From assembly GCA_026122225.1 (NCBI GenBank), contig JANEZZ010002877.1, forward strand, positions 1,736,001 through 1,800,000: a DNA stretch of 64,000 bases, in the 5' to 3' direction. This DNA is from Heloderma charlesbogerti. Taxonomy: Eukaryota; Chordata; Lepidosauria; Squamata; Helodermatidae. A program made the position numbers and the translations under genes. Shown in pieces: positions 47,541 through 59,555 of this stretch (position 1 is the stretch's first letter; each line of letters starts with the position of its first letter). The notes under the pieces are model-generated. The model saw only the letters and a program-made list of their open reading frames with translations, was not told the origin of the DNA and made no database searches.

Positions 47541-49277
47541 CAGTCAGGGCCAGAGATATCGGAACAAGGATAACTGTTTTGGCAGTTGGCCTCTGCACAC
47601 CACCACATTGAAGTTGAAAGGAAACACACCCAGATGGGAGCAAAGTCAGGACTTTCAGCTGTAATTCAAGGGCTTTGACCAAAGGGGGGACGAACCATTT
47701 GGGAAGGACAGCCAGTGGCATACACACACACCCATGGTTGGTGGCACGTAAGTAATGGAACAAACCAACATCATTTCAAACTTAAGGGTCGCCTTTAATA
47801 CCAGGATGAACATCCTTTGCAGTCAATGACTGCCTGAAGTCTGGAACCCATGGACATGACCCAATGCTAGGTTTCCTCCCTCGAGATGCTTTGCCAGGCC
47901 TTTATTGCAGCTGCCTTCAGCTGCTGCTTGTTTGTGGGTCTTTCTGCCTTCAGTCTTGTCTTCAGTAAGTGAAAAGCATGCTCTATTGGGCTGAGATCAG
48001 GTGACTGACTTGGCCATTGAAGAACAGCCCACTTCTTTGCCTTCAGAAAGTCTTGGGTAGCTTTTGCTGTATGTTTTGGGACATTGAAAGGGAAGGTTCC
48101 TCCTGTGCCAGCACTGGGTCATTACTGACCCCTAGAGGGACACCGCTTGTGCTGGCGTTTTCACAGCAGACTATAGCGGGGTGGTTTGCCATTGACTTCC
48201 TGCAATATGAAGTGGCGTCCTATGAGTTTGGCAGCATTCAGCTGAATCTGAGCAGAAAGTATAGCCCTATACACTTCAGAATTCATCCTGCTAAAACGTT
48301 TTTATCAGCAGTCAGGTCATCAATAAACCAGTGACCTGGTTCCGTTGGCAGCCATACATGCCCATGCCATAACACTGCCTCCACCATGTTTGACAGATGA
48401 TGTGGTATGCTTTGGATCATGAGCTGTTCCTTTCCTTCTCCATACTTTTCTCTTCCCATCCTTCTGGTACAAGTTAATCTTGGTTTCATCAGTCCAAAGA
48501 ATCTGATTCCAGAACTGGGCAGGGTTTTTTAGGCGTTTGCTGGCAAAGGCTAATCTGGCCTTTCTGTTCTTGAACGTTACCAGTGGTTTGCACCATGTTG
48601 TCAGGCCTCTGTATTTACATTCATAAAGCTTTCTCTTGACTGTAGATGTTGACAATGACATGCCTACCTCCGCAAGAGCGTTCTTGACCTGGCTAGATGT
48701 GTGAAAGGGTTCCTCTTCACCATGAGCAGAATTCTGCAGTCATCCACTTTAGTTGTCTTCCGTGGTCTTCCAGGCCTTTTGCTGTTGCTGAGCTTGCCAG
48801 TTAATTCCTTCTTTTTCAGGATGTTCCAAACTGTTGTATTGGCCACTCCCACTGTTTTTGATATCTCTCTCATAGGTTTATTTTGTTTCCTCAGCCTAAT
48901 GATGGCCTCCTTCACTCGCGTGGACACCTCTTTGGACCTCATGTTGGGAGTTCCAGTGAACAGCTACCAAATGCAAATGTAATAGTCAGACCACCTCCAG
49001 GCCTTTTATCTGCTTGATTGGCCATGGGGTACCCAGGAAACAGACCACACCTGGCCATGCAGCTGCTTGTCAGCCATTCGTTCCATTACTTATGAGCCAC
49101 CAACGATGGGTGTGTGTGTATGCCACTGGCTGTCCTTCCTGAATGGTTAGTGCCCCACTTTTGTCAAAGCCCTTGAATTACAGCTGAAAGTCCTGACTTT
49201 GCTCCCATCTGGGTGTGGTGTACAGAGGCCAACTGCCAAAACAGTTATCCCTGTTCCAATATTTCTGGCCCTGACTG
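47541..49277 (-). mobile_element. Tc1/mariner transposon with long inverted repeats
   Basis: The ends are CAGTCAGGGCCAGAGATAT and the inverted ATATTTCTGGCCCTGACTG, flanked by TA on both sides (47539-47540 and 49278-49279). The terminal inverted repeats extend to about 47764 and from about 49083, roughly 200 bp each, much longer than minimal Tc1 ends. The transposase lies between them on the minus strand. Total length is 1737 bp. Confidence 0.95.
47765..48942 (-). pseudogene. Tc1 transposase
   Basis: The minus-strand reading starts MRSKEVSTRVKEAIIRLRKQ with a helix-turn-helix region (ISKTVGVANTTVWNILKK), then SNSKRPGRPRKTTKVDDCRI. After a frameshift near 48690 it continues SSQVKNALAEVGMSLSTS, TWCKPLVTFKNRKARLAFAS, FWNQILWTDETKINLYQKDG (first catalytic Asp in TDE) and KVWRRKGTAHDPKHTTSSVK. 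A second frame change near 48322 (SLVY then IDDLTADKN) disrupts the remainder, and the rest carries stops. It cannot make active enzyme. Confidence 0.92.
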
Positions 49278-50110
49278 TATACATTTGAATGGGGCTGCTG
49301 ATAGAATATAATCCTGCTCATCTTGAGTTGAGTAGCAGAAGAGAGGGAATGTACTGCCTCTCTTGTCCACCTTTTGCTAGCGATTCTGGGTAGGCCAGGA
49401 CAGAATTCACATGCTTTAAAAAGCCATTTATAACAAAAACTGGAACATCATCCTTAACAGAAGCAGACAGTAGCAAGACTTCTCCCTTGTGAGCTTTTAG
49501 CTTTTGACAAGAAAACAATATTGTGCAGCTCATGAGAAATAATACCAATTAGCCGCACAAGGTTGTTAATACCAAGCTGCTTAGCTGAGTCAGAGCCCAA
49601 ATGTTGTCCTTTCCCTTAGTTTGAGAGCAAGACACTGGTAAAGACTCCTAAAGTGAATGGTTTGCAAGTGGCAAAAGGCTACTCAGATCGGGAAGATAAA
49701 AAAACAACTCCAAGATGAACAGCAGACCACCTCTGAATGAGCAGTGGGCCTTCTCTAGTCTCAAGCAGCAGAAATTTCCTCTTGATCTGGTAACAACACA
49801 AAAATGGATTGATTCTGAAATACAGTGAAGGGGAGCCTGTGTTGCCTGTCAAGAAATTTGGTAGGTTCAACCTACATGCAGTTGGCTGCCAAGGAAGAAT
49901 GCAAAGTACCAAAACAATGAAGGCTGTTTGGTTCTTATTAGATGGCGCCAAAAGAGACCTCTTCAGTTGTTTGGTATGCGTGGGTACCAAATTCATGAAG
50001 GGGCTTCTCAGAACATGCTGGTGAGCCCCACCCCATAGATGCCAACACATGTGTCACTCCTGGCTCCTGCTCAGTCTGTGACAATCTGAAGGGTATGGCT
50101 TACACACTCT
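49278..50110. other. RBP1 intron 2, no recognised feature
   Basis: The sequence has no family repeat that I recognise and no splice-consistent frame. Short open frames are without domains. It is inferred to be intron. Confidence 0.45.
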
Positions 50111-50112
50111 TT

Positions 50113-50160
50113 CTGTATGGCTCTCTCTACAGCAGGGGTGGGGAACCTCTTTCAGCCCAA
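50113..50160. repeat. hAT-like transposon end
   Basis: The sequence 'caggggtggggaacctcttt' then 'cagcccaagg' is a typical hAT terminal sequence. The matching right end was not located. Confidence 0.5.
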
Positions 50161-50254
50161 GGATCAAATTCACTTCTGCAATATCTGTGATTTTCTTACA
50201 CATTCCCTCAGTTTGAACAGATCTCTTTGGAGCTCTTTGCAAGCCCTTCCTTTT

Positions 50255-50850
50255 TTTTTTTTTTTTTTACCAACCTGAATAATTTGATGTAATCCATAAA
50301 TTTGCCCACCTCACTACTCACTCACCCTTAACTCCAGATCATTAATGAACAAGTTTAAAAAGCACTGCCCCCAATACAGATCATTGGGGGACCTCACTTC
50401 TTACATCCCTTCATTGTGAGAACTGTCCATTTATTTCTATGCTCTGCTTCCTGTTCATTTACCACTTGTGTATAAGAAGACCCAGCATCTTATCCCATGA
50501 CTACTAAGTTCACTCAGGAGCTTTTGGTGAGGGACTTGGCCAAAAGCTTTATGAAAGCTCCAAGTACTGCCAGATCACCCTTACCCACATGCTTGTTAAC
50601 ACTCTCAAAAGAACTCTAAAAAGTTAATGAGGCAAGACTTCTCTTTGCAGAAGCCATATTGATGCTTCTTCAGCAAGACATGTTCTTCAATATGCTTGGC
50701 ATTTTTACCTTTAATAATGCTTTACACCTATTTTCCCAGAATAGACGTTAATGAGCCTGAATTTTCTGAATCCCCACCCCCACCCTGATTCCTTTTTAAA
50801 AATTGGTGTTATGTTGGCTACTTTGGAATCCTCTAGTACAGAGACCAATC
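50255..50850 (-). pseudogene. CR1-type LINE reverse transcriptase fragment
   Basis: Minus-strand reading gives LEDSKVANITPIFKKESGWG, a short shifted stretch, then INGQFSQ and PQSVLGAVLFKL-like text corresponding to the RT core of CR1 (…PQGSVLGPVLFNLFINDL). FMDYIKLFRLVKK follows, where a CR1 RT has the ADDTKL motif. There are several stops and shifts, so it is an old copy. A poly-T run at about 50250-50268 marks one edge. Confidence 0.75.
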
Positions 50851-50869
50851 TTAGAGATGTGTTATATAT

Positions 50870-51680
50870 TTTTGCTAGAAGATGATGCTCAGTTCCTGTC
50901 TCCTTTTCAACATATGTAAAGGAGGCTATAGAAGTTCTGAACTGTTACCTGAATGCAGTGATGGGTTGGATGTGAATTAACAAGCCGAAGCTCCGTCCAG
51001 ACAAGACAGAAGTGCTGTTGATCATAGACAAGCTAATCCAGAATGGGCAGGACAGCCTGTTCTGGACAGGGTGGTACTCCCTCCGAAGGATCAGGTTTGT
51101 AGTTCGGGTATGTTCCTGGATCCAGCATTGCTTCTGAATGCTTACATGGCAGTTACGGAGTGCTTTTGCCCAGGTTTGGCTGATGTGCCACCTGCACCTT
51201 TTCCTGGAGAAGGCAGACCTGGCCCAGTGATACATGCTTTGGTCATCTCCTAATTAGATTCTGCAGCACACTGGCTGGGTTCACACCACACGCCAACCCA
51301 CAGTCAGTGTTGAGCATGGGTTGTCATTGAACCGTGGGCTGTTGAACTGTGGGCTGTTATGTTTTGCAACTCAGCCACATTAACAAACCATGGTTTGTTA
51401 ACCACAGTCATGACACTTGATGACTTTTTAGGCAGGCAGTGAAAACATTTTTATTCAACTTGGCTTTTAATGGTTTTTAATTTGAGACTGAAGGTTTTAA
51501 TAGTGCTTTATTTTAATTCTGATATTGTTTGTTTCCATGGTATTTTGTTTTGCAAACCACCTTGAAGCCCTTTTTTGGATTGAAAGGTGGTGTGGCCATG
51601 TTGCCTGGGGATGATGGGAGTTGCAGTACAACACATCTGGATGGTACCCAGTTGGGGAAGGCTGGTATAAATAAATAACT
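50870..51680 (+). pseudogene. L2-type LINE fragment with nested MITEs
   Basis: Plus-strand text reads DDAQFLSPF, then VLNCYLNAVMGWM-like and RPDKTEVLLI-like blocks, and DPALLLNAYMAV. Near 51240, HALVIS-like sequence follows. This is the C-terminal region of an L2-type RT. The tail 'gcaaaccaccttgaagccc' to 'gtataaataaataact' closes it at about 51680. The coding-tail unit is broken by a MITE at about 51281-51420 and another at about 51600-51665 ('tgttgcctggggatgatggg' to 'cccagttggggaaggc'). Confidence 0.65.
51281..51420. mobile_element. MITE-like insertion in L2 tail
   Basis: The text 'ggttcacaccacacgccaac' through 'aaaccatggtttgttaacca' contains the short palindrome AAACCATGGTTT and imperfect inverted ends. 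It resembles in style the MITE at 9362-9925. Confidence 0.4.
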
Positions 51681-51879
51681 ATCCTCCCCTCCGTGAGCAG
51701 CCCCTTGTCCCACACCATTCATGAGGACCCCCCATCCCTCTAGAGAGGCTTTGGGAGGGGGGCACAGGGCTGCAAGGAATAGGGGAAGAAGGCAGTGGGA
51801 AAGTTTGTTCCATGATAAAGTTCCTTCCACTCATGGTTCTCAAGATCCAACTCATTAGATTTTATTTGACTTATAGGTG

Positions 51880-51960
51880 TTTTAATTTTGTAAGCTGCTT
51901 TGATTGCTTTGTCTGTAACTGTGGTAGAAATTCAAAAATAAATGAATACACTAGTTGACT
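51880..51960 (+). repeat. Second L2-like LINE tail
   Basis: A 'gtaagctgctttgattgctt' phrase ends in 'aaaaataaatgaataca', typical of LINE 3' tails in this genome. Confidence 0.4.
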
Positions 51961-54900
51961 AAAGATCTGACCATATCTGTGATTGCAGTGACTGGGCAGA
52001 AGTACTTCCCTGATCAGAGAAATTGTTCCTGATAACAATTATCACTCAGTTCACACAGTATATTTTGCCCATAGAAGTGCACACCTAAGGAAGTTCAGCT
52101 TGGCTCACATGGATGAAAGCTGTATTATATGAATCGGCCTCAAGCCACTTATATTATCTAGGCACCTAGGAATGTGCTGCTGGTGTCTAGGAAAGTAAAA
52201 TATTTATTCAGTTCTATGTAAGTCTGGTGCCTAAAAATACAAAGCCAAAGTTCTAGAAGCCTGAAATTTTTCTTCAGCTCCATTAACAGTTTCTTCCCAT
52301 ACTTGATGAGGGCCTAGTATTGGTTGGCACAATAAAGTGTTAGAGTTTTGCTTCTTGTGCAATGATAGCTGTCAGGTAATTATAACATACTGCTTCCACT
52401 TATTTAGTGCCAATAGGATTTGTAATTTAGAAAGTTACTTTCCAGAGTGTTCTTAAAATATCTGTGTACTACAAGTTCTAGAATTACTGGATCACTGACA
52501 GAGAGACCCAGTAATATTTTTCAGGTGGATAATTGTTTAAGTTTCCACAAAGAGGAGAAAACTGGGAAGAGGGCCTTAGTTATGACAAGGAATCAGATTT
52601 CTGGAAGTCCATTATTTATTCCAGGGACATAAATTTGCTTCCCAAAAACTGTAGTGAATGAAGGAGAATTGTGTTGTAAGATGGCCAAAGCAGCGATGAG
52701 TGTCAAGCAGTTTAGCCTAGAAAGGCTGTAGACAGTTTGGACATAGAAGACATGTCAAATCATTTTAGCTGGGCTTTTTATAAGAGAGGATTGTGCCCAT
52801 TGTTTGCATCTGGTTCATTAAGCAATGCTTTAAAGACATATAAACATATGTCTTGCCAGAGACATTTCTTCATGCTGCTGTTAGCTGCTTCGGATATAAA
52901 TGAAGATTATCAAACTTTGTTTGAGAGCTCTTCCCATCACTATGGAAAGCATGCCAGTAATACAAGTTCTTGGGGAAATGTGCAGACTGTGATGATCATG
53001 CTTTAAGCGGCTTATTTGTACAATGGTTGACCACAAGGGCCTGTGTAGGAAGGAACTAATTGGAGAGCTAGTTTGCCACAGATATTACAATTAGTCTTCG
53101 ATGGGTTTTGAGAATTCTTGAAACAGTCTGAGAATCCAGGTGCAGATCCCACACTGTCTATGATTCGGCCCTACTTGACATTTATATGCAATACCAACGA
53201 AGGACATGGCATTCAATTCAGCTTTGCTACCATTCACAATGCTGTGCACAATGTTATGGTTAGCCACTGCCTATGTTAACCACACTGTGTCCATTTGATT
53301 ATTTGAGTGATTAATTTGGAATGCCTAAGCGTCGTTAGTTTGAATTTTGGATTTGGCATATAGATGGCTATGTTCAATGTGGTCTCAGAACAGCCATTTT
53401 TGTGTTCATTAAGCATTATACTATACAGGAACCGGGGGGGGGGGAATTCTATAGTATATTATGGGGGGGGTAGTGTGATTGCATAGTTTTGAAGATTAGA
53501 CAACCTGATTTCTATTATCTTCTGGTTCACAGTAAAATTGGCTCACTTTGTCAAACATGCAGAAGGCAGAGTTAATATTACATAGTAAGATGGTTCTGTT
53601 GCTGATGGAATTGTCAGGCAATATTATATAATGAACATGGTTATGTTTTTAGCCCAGCTGCTAATTGAGTATGCAGTTAAGGAGGGCTAGACTTGGGTCA
53701 GTCATAGCTAGAAAGTCACACTCTAAAGCAGGGGTTCTCAAACCCTTTTTTCCCCAGTGTCCCCTTGAGAGAGCTAAAAAATAATTAAGCTCACCAGTTG
53801 CAAAATGGTAGTAGATGTGCAGAACCAGTCACAACGTAGTGGCAGAAGGAGGCAAAATTTAGCATAATCAGCTAGTAATTACTGATATCATTTTACATTA
53901 CATTCTTTGCTACAGCAATTTTCTTGTAACAGGGAGTTCCACAGTTCAGACATTGGCTCTGGAAGTAGCCAATGGAACTCAACCTTAAATGCTTTTAAAT
54001 TGAAATAAAAAGATACTTAAAACCATGGTGATGACAGCTGGTATATGCATCCATCATCTGCTTTACCCATTAAAAGGATGTTTGAAGGCTGTTAGGGTAT
54101 GAGAATATTCACTGAGGAGCAAATATGTTAGTACGATGGTGCAGTACGGCCACTTCAAACCCTGGCTCGGTCTCTTGGCATTTGATCAGCAGTCCTGTTA
54201 CACAAACTCTAATGCAGTTGACATGCTGTTTTCTAAAGAAAGCTGGCCAAGCGGCTTACAGGAAGTGAGAGGTAACATCAGATCATGCATAGGGTACAAG
54301 TACAATCACTGGAACAGATTCTGTGCTCAGCTATCCCATTTTCCTTCCGGTAGGTCTCCATCTGTTTCTGTAGTAGACTCCTTTGTGATTTCCATGGGTC
54401 TGGAGATTAAAATCAGAGCCTTTTATGATGTTGCATAAAGCAAGGAGCTTGTTTCACAGTTACGTAGCCACAGTCTTGTACATGGTGTTACTGTATTGAT
54501 TAAGAGGAATTAGGAATGGCTAATCTGTTTTACATCAGAACGCATAACTAAGGCTCTTTCTGTCCCAGAGGAAGCATCATAGGGAAGGGTACTGATCCAG
54601 GGTTTTTTGCAGGGGCACTTCAGTAAGGGATGGTTAATATGTTACAGACATATAACATACAACATGGAGGCCACCAAAAACTGCTCCTGTGTGGGAATGC
54701 TTCACATAGGGACCATACCATTAATACTCCTCTTACCACATGAATGAGCACCATTTGCCTGGAGAATCTTCTTACTACAATTTGCAGCCATCAGGAACTT
54801 ACACTGCTGGTGCAGAGACTCTCCGTATGACTGGATATCTTAGGGCTCTTTCGTGATTTTTTTAGTGGACTCATATATAGGGGTTGTTGTGTTTGAATTG

Positions 54901-55980
54901 GCCTTTATTGTTCCATTTTATTTAGATGTGTGCTTAGTGTTCAAGATCGTTATATCAAGCTTCAAGATCGTTATATCAAACTCCATCTTTTATGATTCTC
55001 TTCCTCTTGTTTTTCAAAATTACCTTCACATAGTCACAGTTCTAAGTGACGACTAAACATTGGGCTAAATTGCGTTTGATAATATCCATCCAGTAGTTTA
55101 CTGTTATTCACATTATGGTGAATGTAACAGAAGAACATGGAGTTATCCAAAGCAAGATCAGTACATGGCTTTTGCTCATCCAAAGTCTTTATTAATGCCA
55201 GGCAGGTTGACTGTCATGCTGCCTGAAAGTGCTTTTTCCTCAGTACGTTAAGAATTATAGCAGTTCATATCTCATCTGGATGTTTTCAAGAAAATGTTTG
55301 GCAGTCAGGGATATAAGGGCTGGATAGGGAGTGTACCACATTTCCTTTGGGTCTTTTGTAACTTAATTCCATGGTTGGGGTTCAGACTTTTAGAGGAGGC
55401 TCTGGGCCGAAGCACTGCTGTGGAACCAAAGACCCCTGAGCCTGGACCAACATATGTGACCCCTGAGCCTAGCTTAAGCACTGGGCTAGCACACCTTCTC
55501 CAAGAGCTACACATTCCATGGAATCAATTTGCAAGTGCTGGCAGCATGCCCAGCATAAACTCTTGGAGAGGCCTGTTTCTTTAAAGCTTCCATTGTGGGA
55601 AGGGGTGGAGTCTGGGAGCGGATCTCTGAACTGTGGCTATGAGAGTGTGATCATGATGCCATTGGGGACTTGATCCTTAGCAGTCCGTCTGCAATGGTGA
55701 AGCTATTGCTGTTAACCTCTGACACACTGCAAAATTCCTGCTGCCTGCTGAAATAAAAATGAACTACTGAACCCAATTTTGGCACTGTTCTAGTTCAAAG
55801 CTTCTCATTTGAACTCCTTAACCCCGTACATCTTCTTAACTGAGGTTGTATGTATCTTGCTTTTAATTATTAGAAGCTGCTTGTCTGGGATTGGGCTGTG
55901 TCAGGGGAAAAAATAAAAACCTGTTTCCAAGAATGATGCACTATGAGAATAGGCAGTTGTACTAGGAATCAGACCAGCAA
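51961..55980. other. RBP1 intron 2, no recognised genes
   Basis: The stretch is AT-rich with scattered low-complexity runs, such as G-runs at about 53432-53470. One hAT-like left end, 'caggggttctcaaacccttt', starts at about 53728. Open frames such as 54136-54438 have no recognisable domain or splice context. Confidence 0.45.
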
Positions 55981-56004
55981 TGTATATGTGATCTCCATTT
56001 ATGG

Positions 56005-56215
56005 CAGGGGTGCACAACCTTTTTGGCCCCAAGGGTAGCATGTGATGCTAGCTGTCAGTGGCAATATGCATGCACACACACAAACACACACACATCTGTA
56101 TGAGGAGGGAGTGGAGAGTAAAGGTGGTAAGGAATTTGGTGGCAGTGGAGGGAGGTCAGGGCACCCTTGGGGGTGCACAGTAAAGGCCTTGGGGAGCAAA
56201 GGTTGTGCATCCCTG
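56005..56215. mobile_element. hAT-like MITE
   Basis: The left end CAGGGGTGCACAACCTTTTT and the right end inverted AAAGGTTGTGCATCCCTG form an inverted pair, flanked by ATTTATGG and ATTTACAG (8 bases, six identical). A CA microsatellite lies inside. Confidence 0.8.
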
Positions 56216-57516
56216 ATTTACAGGGTCCCTGAAGTCAGAATTTGCAGCAGGAAGGATGTTCTGCTTTGTTGGCCAGGCACAGACAAAAGGCCCAGCTTCA
56301 TTCTGCATGCAGTGGTGTCATGGTAAATTCTGAAGTGCAGGTGCTCATCATGACAGCCCCCATAGCCACACCCCTAAGAAGAGTCCAAATATGCAGGGGC
56401 CTGTGGTGATCCGTATGTTTTTAAAAAAGTTCTAGCAGTTTTCATGTCCACCAGGAGCAGGTCTTTTGTAAAGCTAATGGGTCTGAATTGCCCATTCAAG
56501 ACCAAGCCACTCACCCCCAAATACAACAGGGAACAATACGTTGGAATATTGCTGGAAAGAAATATCAGCCCCCCTCGACTACTGTGAGGATTGCAGCTAA
56601 GCTCAGAGGGAACAGGGAAATCTGAGAGCTGGGGGGAGAATAACCCCAGTATCCCTGCTACTGAAAAAGTTCCAGCACTCTGTCCCTGTGAGCCCTAGCT
56701 CCACAGCACCACTGACTGCGTGCCAGTTATAGGAGCACATCCCTGTTTCACACTGTACTTGAAGTGGGGTGTGGGGGACCTAACACATACAATCCTGGGT
56801 GGCTCACTCTGCCGGATTCCAGCCTGATACCATGAGCTGCCTGATTTAAGCCACAGGTGCTGTCCTACTTTTACAAAGAAGGGTGACTTAGAAATATTAA
56901 ATTCGTTGAAAAGCAGCTCCTCACCTAAATTGACAAGGCTTCTGGGACTAATGCCACCTGTGGTACATAAACTAAGAGAGAGAGAGAGGTCTGAAGCTGC
57001 TCAGCTAATGTGGTGGTTGTCTGTGTGACTGCATTAATTTAGTCTTTAACCTCAGTAAACTCTCGGTTTATATACAAACAAACGGTGAAAAGAGAATAAA
57101 TGGCTTGAAAACTTGGTAAGCCAAGCTGTTGCCTCCTTCCTGGCTTTAATGCGAAGTGGATGGATTTTAAATATGTATAAATAATAATGCCATTTGTGTA
57201 TAGACACTAATACATGTGCAGGGGAAATCATTAAGCATTACAAATAAATTAAATGACAATAGGCTTAAAAATTGATCCCTGCCCTTGCTCACACCAACTA
57301 AGCACTATAATCTGGCACTTTATTCTTCTCAAGGCTGCACAGTAAGCATTCCACATTTTCAAAGTGCCTGAACTCTTTCATTAGAATAAGGAAAAGCAAT
57401 TTATGCAAAGGATAAAGAGTAAAGGAAAATGGCATTCAATAGTATGGTTAATTTGAGACTCTGCCATGAACTGCTCAGCCTTGCATACAATTTTATATTA
57501 TGCATTTGTCTTATAA
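56216..57516. other. RBP1 intron 2, no recognised feature
   Basis: No repeat ends or coding motifs were recognised. 57150-57430 is AT-rich. Confidence 0.45.
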
Positions 57517-58005
57517 TTAATTATTTGCTTCACTACTCAATGAGCTTTCTACTCTCCCACCCACCCCTGCGTATTGATCCTTTATCAATGACTGTCTGCA
57601 GCTTAGTTCCTCCATTGCTTTCTTCACTGATTTCAAAAACAAGTAATTTTCAAGCTTAAGGCTGCGGCTCTGTATGGCAACAACTTGCCCTTGTATCCCA
57701 AGCTTGAACAATCCAATAGGCAGATACATCGCTGGCAATGTTAGCTGACAACACTTACATGTACAAGCATTATGTACCTTCCTTATTGGGCCTTTCCTTC
57801 TATGCACTTTGCAGTCATGTGGTGACAAATTGCAGGAGGTGCATGAGAAGCAACTTGTGCAAATAGATTGTTGTGTGGAGCAGCCTCTACACTGTTGCGT
57901 TGTTAATTGCATGTATTTAATTGCCCCTTCAAGCTGGGCAGAAAGTTTGGGCAGTCCATAGTGAACATAAGAGGTATCACTGGGTGTTAGAAAGTATGCA
58001 ACCAT
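57517..58005 (-). CDS. Unidentified 162-codon open frame
   Basis: The frame is cysteine-rich in its middle (QQCRGCSTQQSICTSCFSCT, then SCNLSPHDCKVHRRKG) and open for 162 codons in a part of the intron without obvious repeats. I recognise no domain. It has no known neighbour relation and could be chance, part of an unlisted repeat, or a real small gene. No splice sites or poly(A) features support it directly. Confidence 0.15.
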   Translation of the reverse strand: MVAYFLTPSDTSYVHYGLPKLSAQLEGAIKYMQLTTQQCRGCSTQQSICTSCFSCTSCNLSPHDCKVHRRKGPIRKVHNACTCKCCQLTLPAMYLPIGLFKLGIQGQVVAIQSRSLKLENYLFLKSVKKAMEELSCRQSLIKDQYAGVGGRVESSLSSEANN

Positions 58006-59090
58006 ATTTACACTTTACTGCAGGTATAGTTAGTGGTTTCTAGAGCTGTGTGACTGGGATGACAGTGTCAGCAGGGCTGGTGTCAAGGGTAGACATGGTC
58101 AGGTACCTGCTGAGGGCCCACACTGTAGCGGGGGCCCACTGACAAGAGGTCCCTGGGTTGCTCCTCCTTTTCACCTTTACAACCTTCCCATTCACCCGCC
58201 TCTTGCTCTGGCCCAGCCTACAGCAGTGGTGAAAAGGAGGAGCCTACTTGCTTCCGACCTTTCTGCCTGTCAAGCAAGGAAGTGATAGGAATGATGAGAA
58301 AGAAGATGAGGAGCAGTAGCAACTGGTGACAATGGTGATGAGAATATAGACTCACTGAGGGAGGGGGCCCATTGAGGGTGTCTTGCCCAAGAGCCCTGAA
58401 AAACCTGGAGCTGGCTGTGGGCGTGAAAGTGGGGAAAGAGGCTAGGAAGGTTTTGTTTTTCTATCCCTACAACCTTATGGCTAAGTAAAGGATATGCAAC
58501 AAGAAATACCACCAGTGTAGGCAGTCTGTACACAAGAAGCAGGAACCCCCGCTTATTGGCCTTATTTTCTCTCAGAAGTAACAGCTACAATGCATGTATT
58601 CTAAGCCCCATTTAATTGCCTAATCCAGACTTCCCCAACCTGGTGCCCACCAGATGATAGGAGTTGTAGTCCAACACATTCGGACTGCAAAGAAAGTCTA
58701 GCCTAATTCAACCCCTCTGATATAGTTGGTATCTTCTCTCACACAATGTAAAGCTATTTCCTGACCATTTCTGCATATGGTTTCTGAACAGAAGAAACTC
58801 ACCTCGGTCTAAAGGATCTCCTTACTAATGGAATATTACCTCACTGCAGACATTAATTCTGTCCTCTAGCATCTTCTTCTGGAGCGTGTTCAAGCTGAGA
58901 GAACAAACCAATCTTAACAATTTTGTTTATCAACTTAAAAGGGTATTTGAAATATGACAGCCTTCTCCTGAAATACCATCACTATGTTTATACTTTATAT
59001 AGAAAATGTGGTCTATACTTTAAAAAAAACACCCATGAATATATGATAGGCTGAGAACAAACAGCTGGCTATGCCATTTTGGTGTATCAC
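58006..59090. other. RBP1 intron 2 with hAT-like remnants
   Basis: A segment around 58070-58420 begins 'cagggctggtgtcaagggta' and contains 'cctggagctggctgtgg', possible inverted transposon ends. A short MITE-like stretch at about 58626-58695 ('cttccccaacctggtgccca') resembles 51600-51665. Nothing coding was recognised. Confidence 0.4.
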
Positions 59091-59099
59091 GACTGTGCC

Positions 59100-59345
59100 A
59101 TGAGAATACAAGGCTAAGTATTTTCAGTGGCTGCTCCACAGCTTTGGAACTCCTTTTCCTCTGGAGATTTCCTAGAGTCTGAATGACATTTTCCAAAAGT
59201 GTTGTAATGCATTTATATTTGGGCTGGCTTTTAATAACCACAAGGGCAGTTTAATTCATACATAGTATCCTAGTGTTTTGTTTTTATCGTTACTCACCAC
59301 CTTGGCCCTTTGGGATGAAGCAGAGTACAAATCCGACTGATTAAA
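59100..59345 (+). repeat. L2-like LINE 3' tail
   Basis: A plus-strand tail is recognised from 'cgttactcaccaccttggcc' followed by 'atgaagcagagtacaaatcc' and an A-rich end. Confidence 0.45.
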
Positions 59346-59555
59346 ACAAACAAATATGTTGAAAAAATGCAATCTCCCACAACAAGCTTTGCTGTCATAT
59401 GGATATATTTCTTTGCCACCAACATCCATGAAAAAAATACCCTAGGAACTGCCTCTTTGTGTACACATCATTGGCCTTATTATAGAATTTGTTGAGGGAA
59501 TCTTGGCATCTGTGAGACACAGATGCTAAGATTCAGGGAGGTAGGGAAAAATAAG

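Noticed and set aside
54136..54438. 100-codon open frame in RBP1 intron 2
   Set aside because: No domain, no splice context and no repeat protein match. Likely chance.
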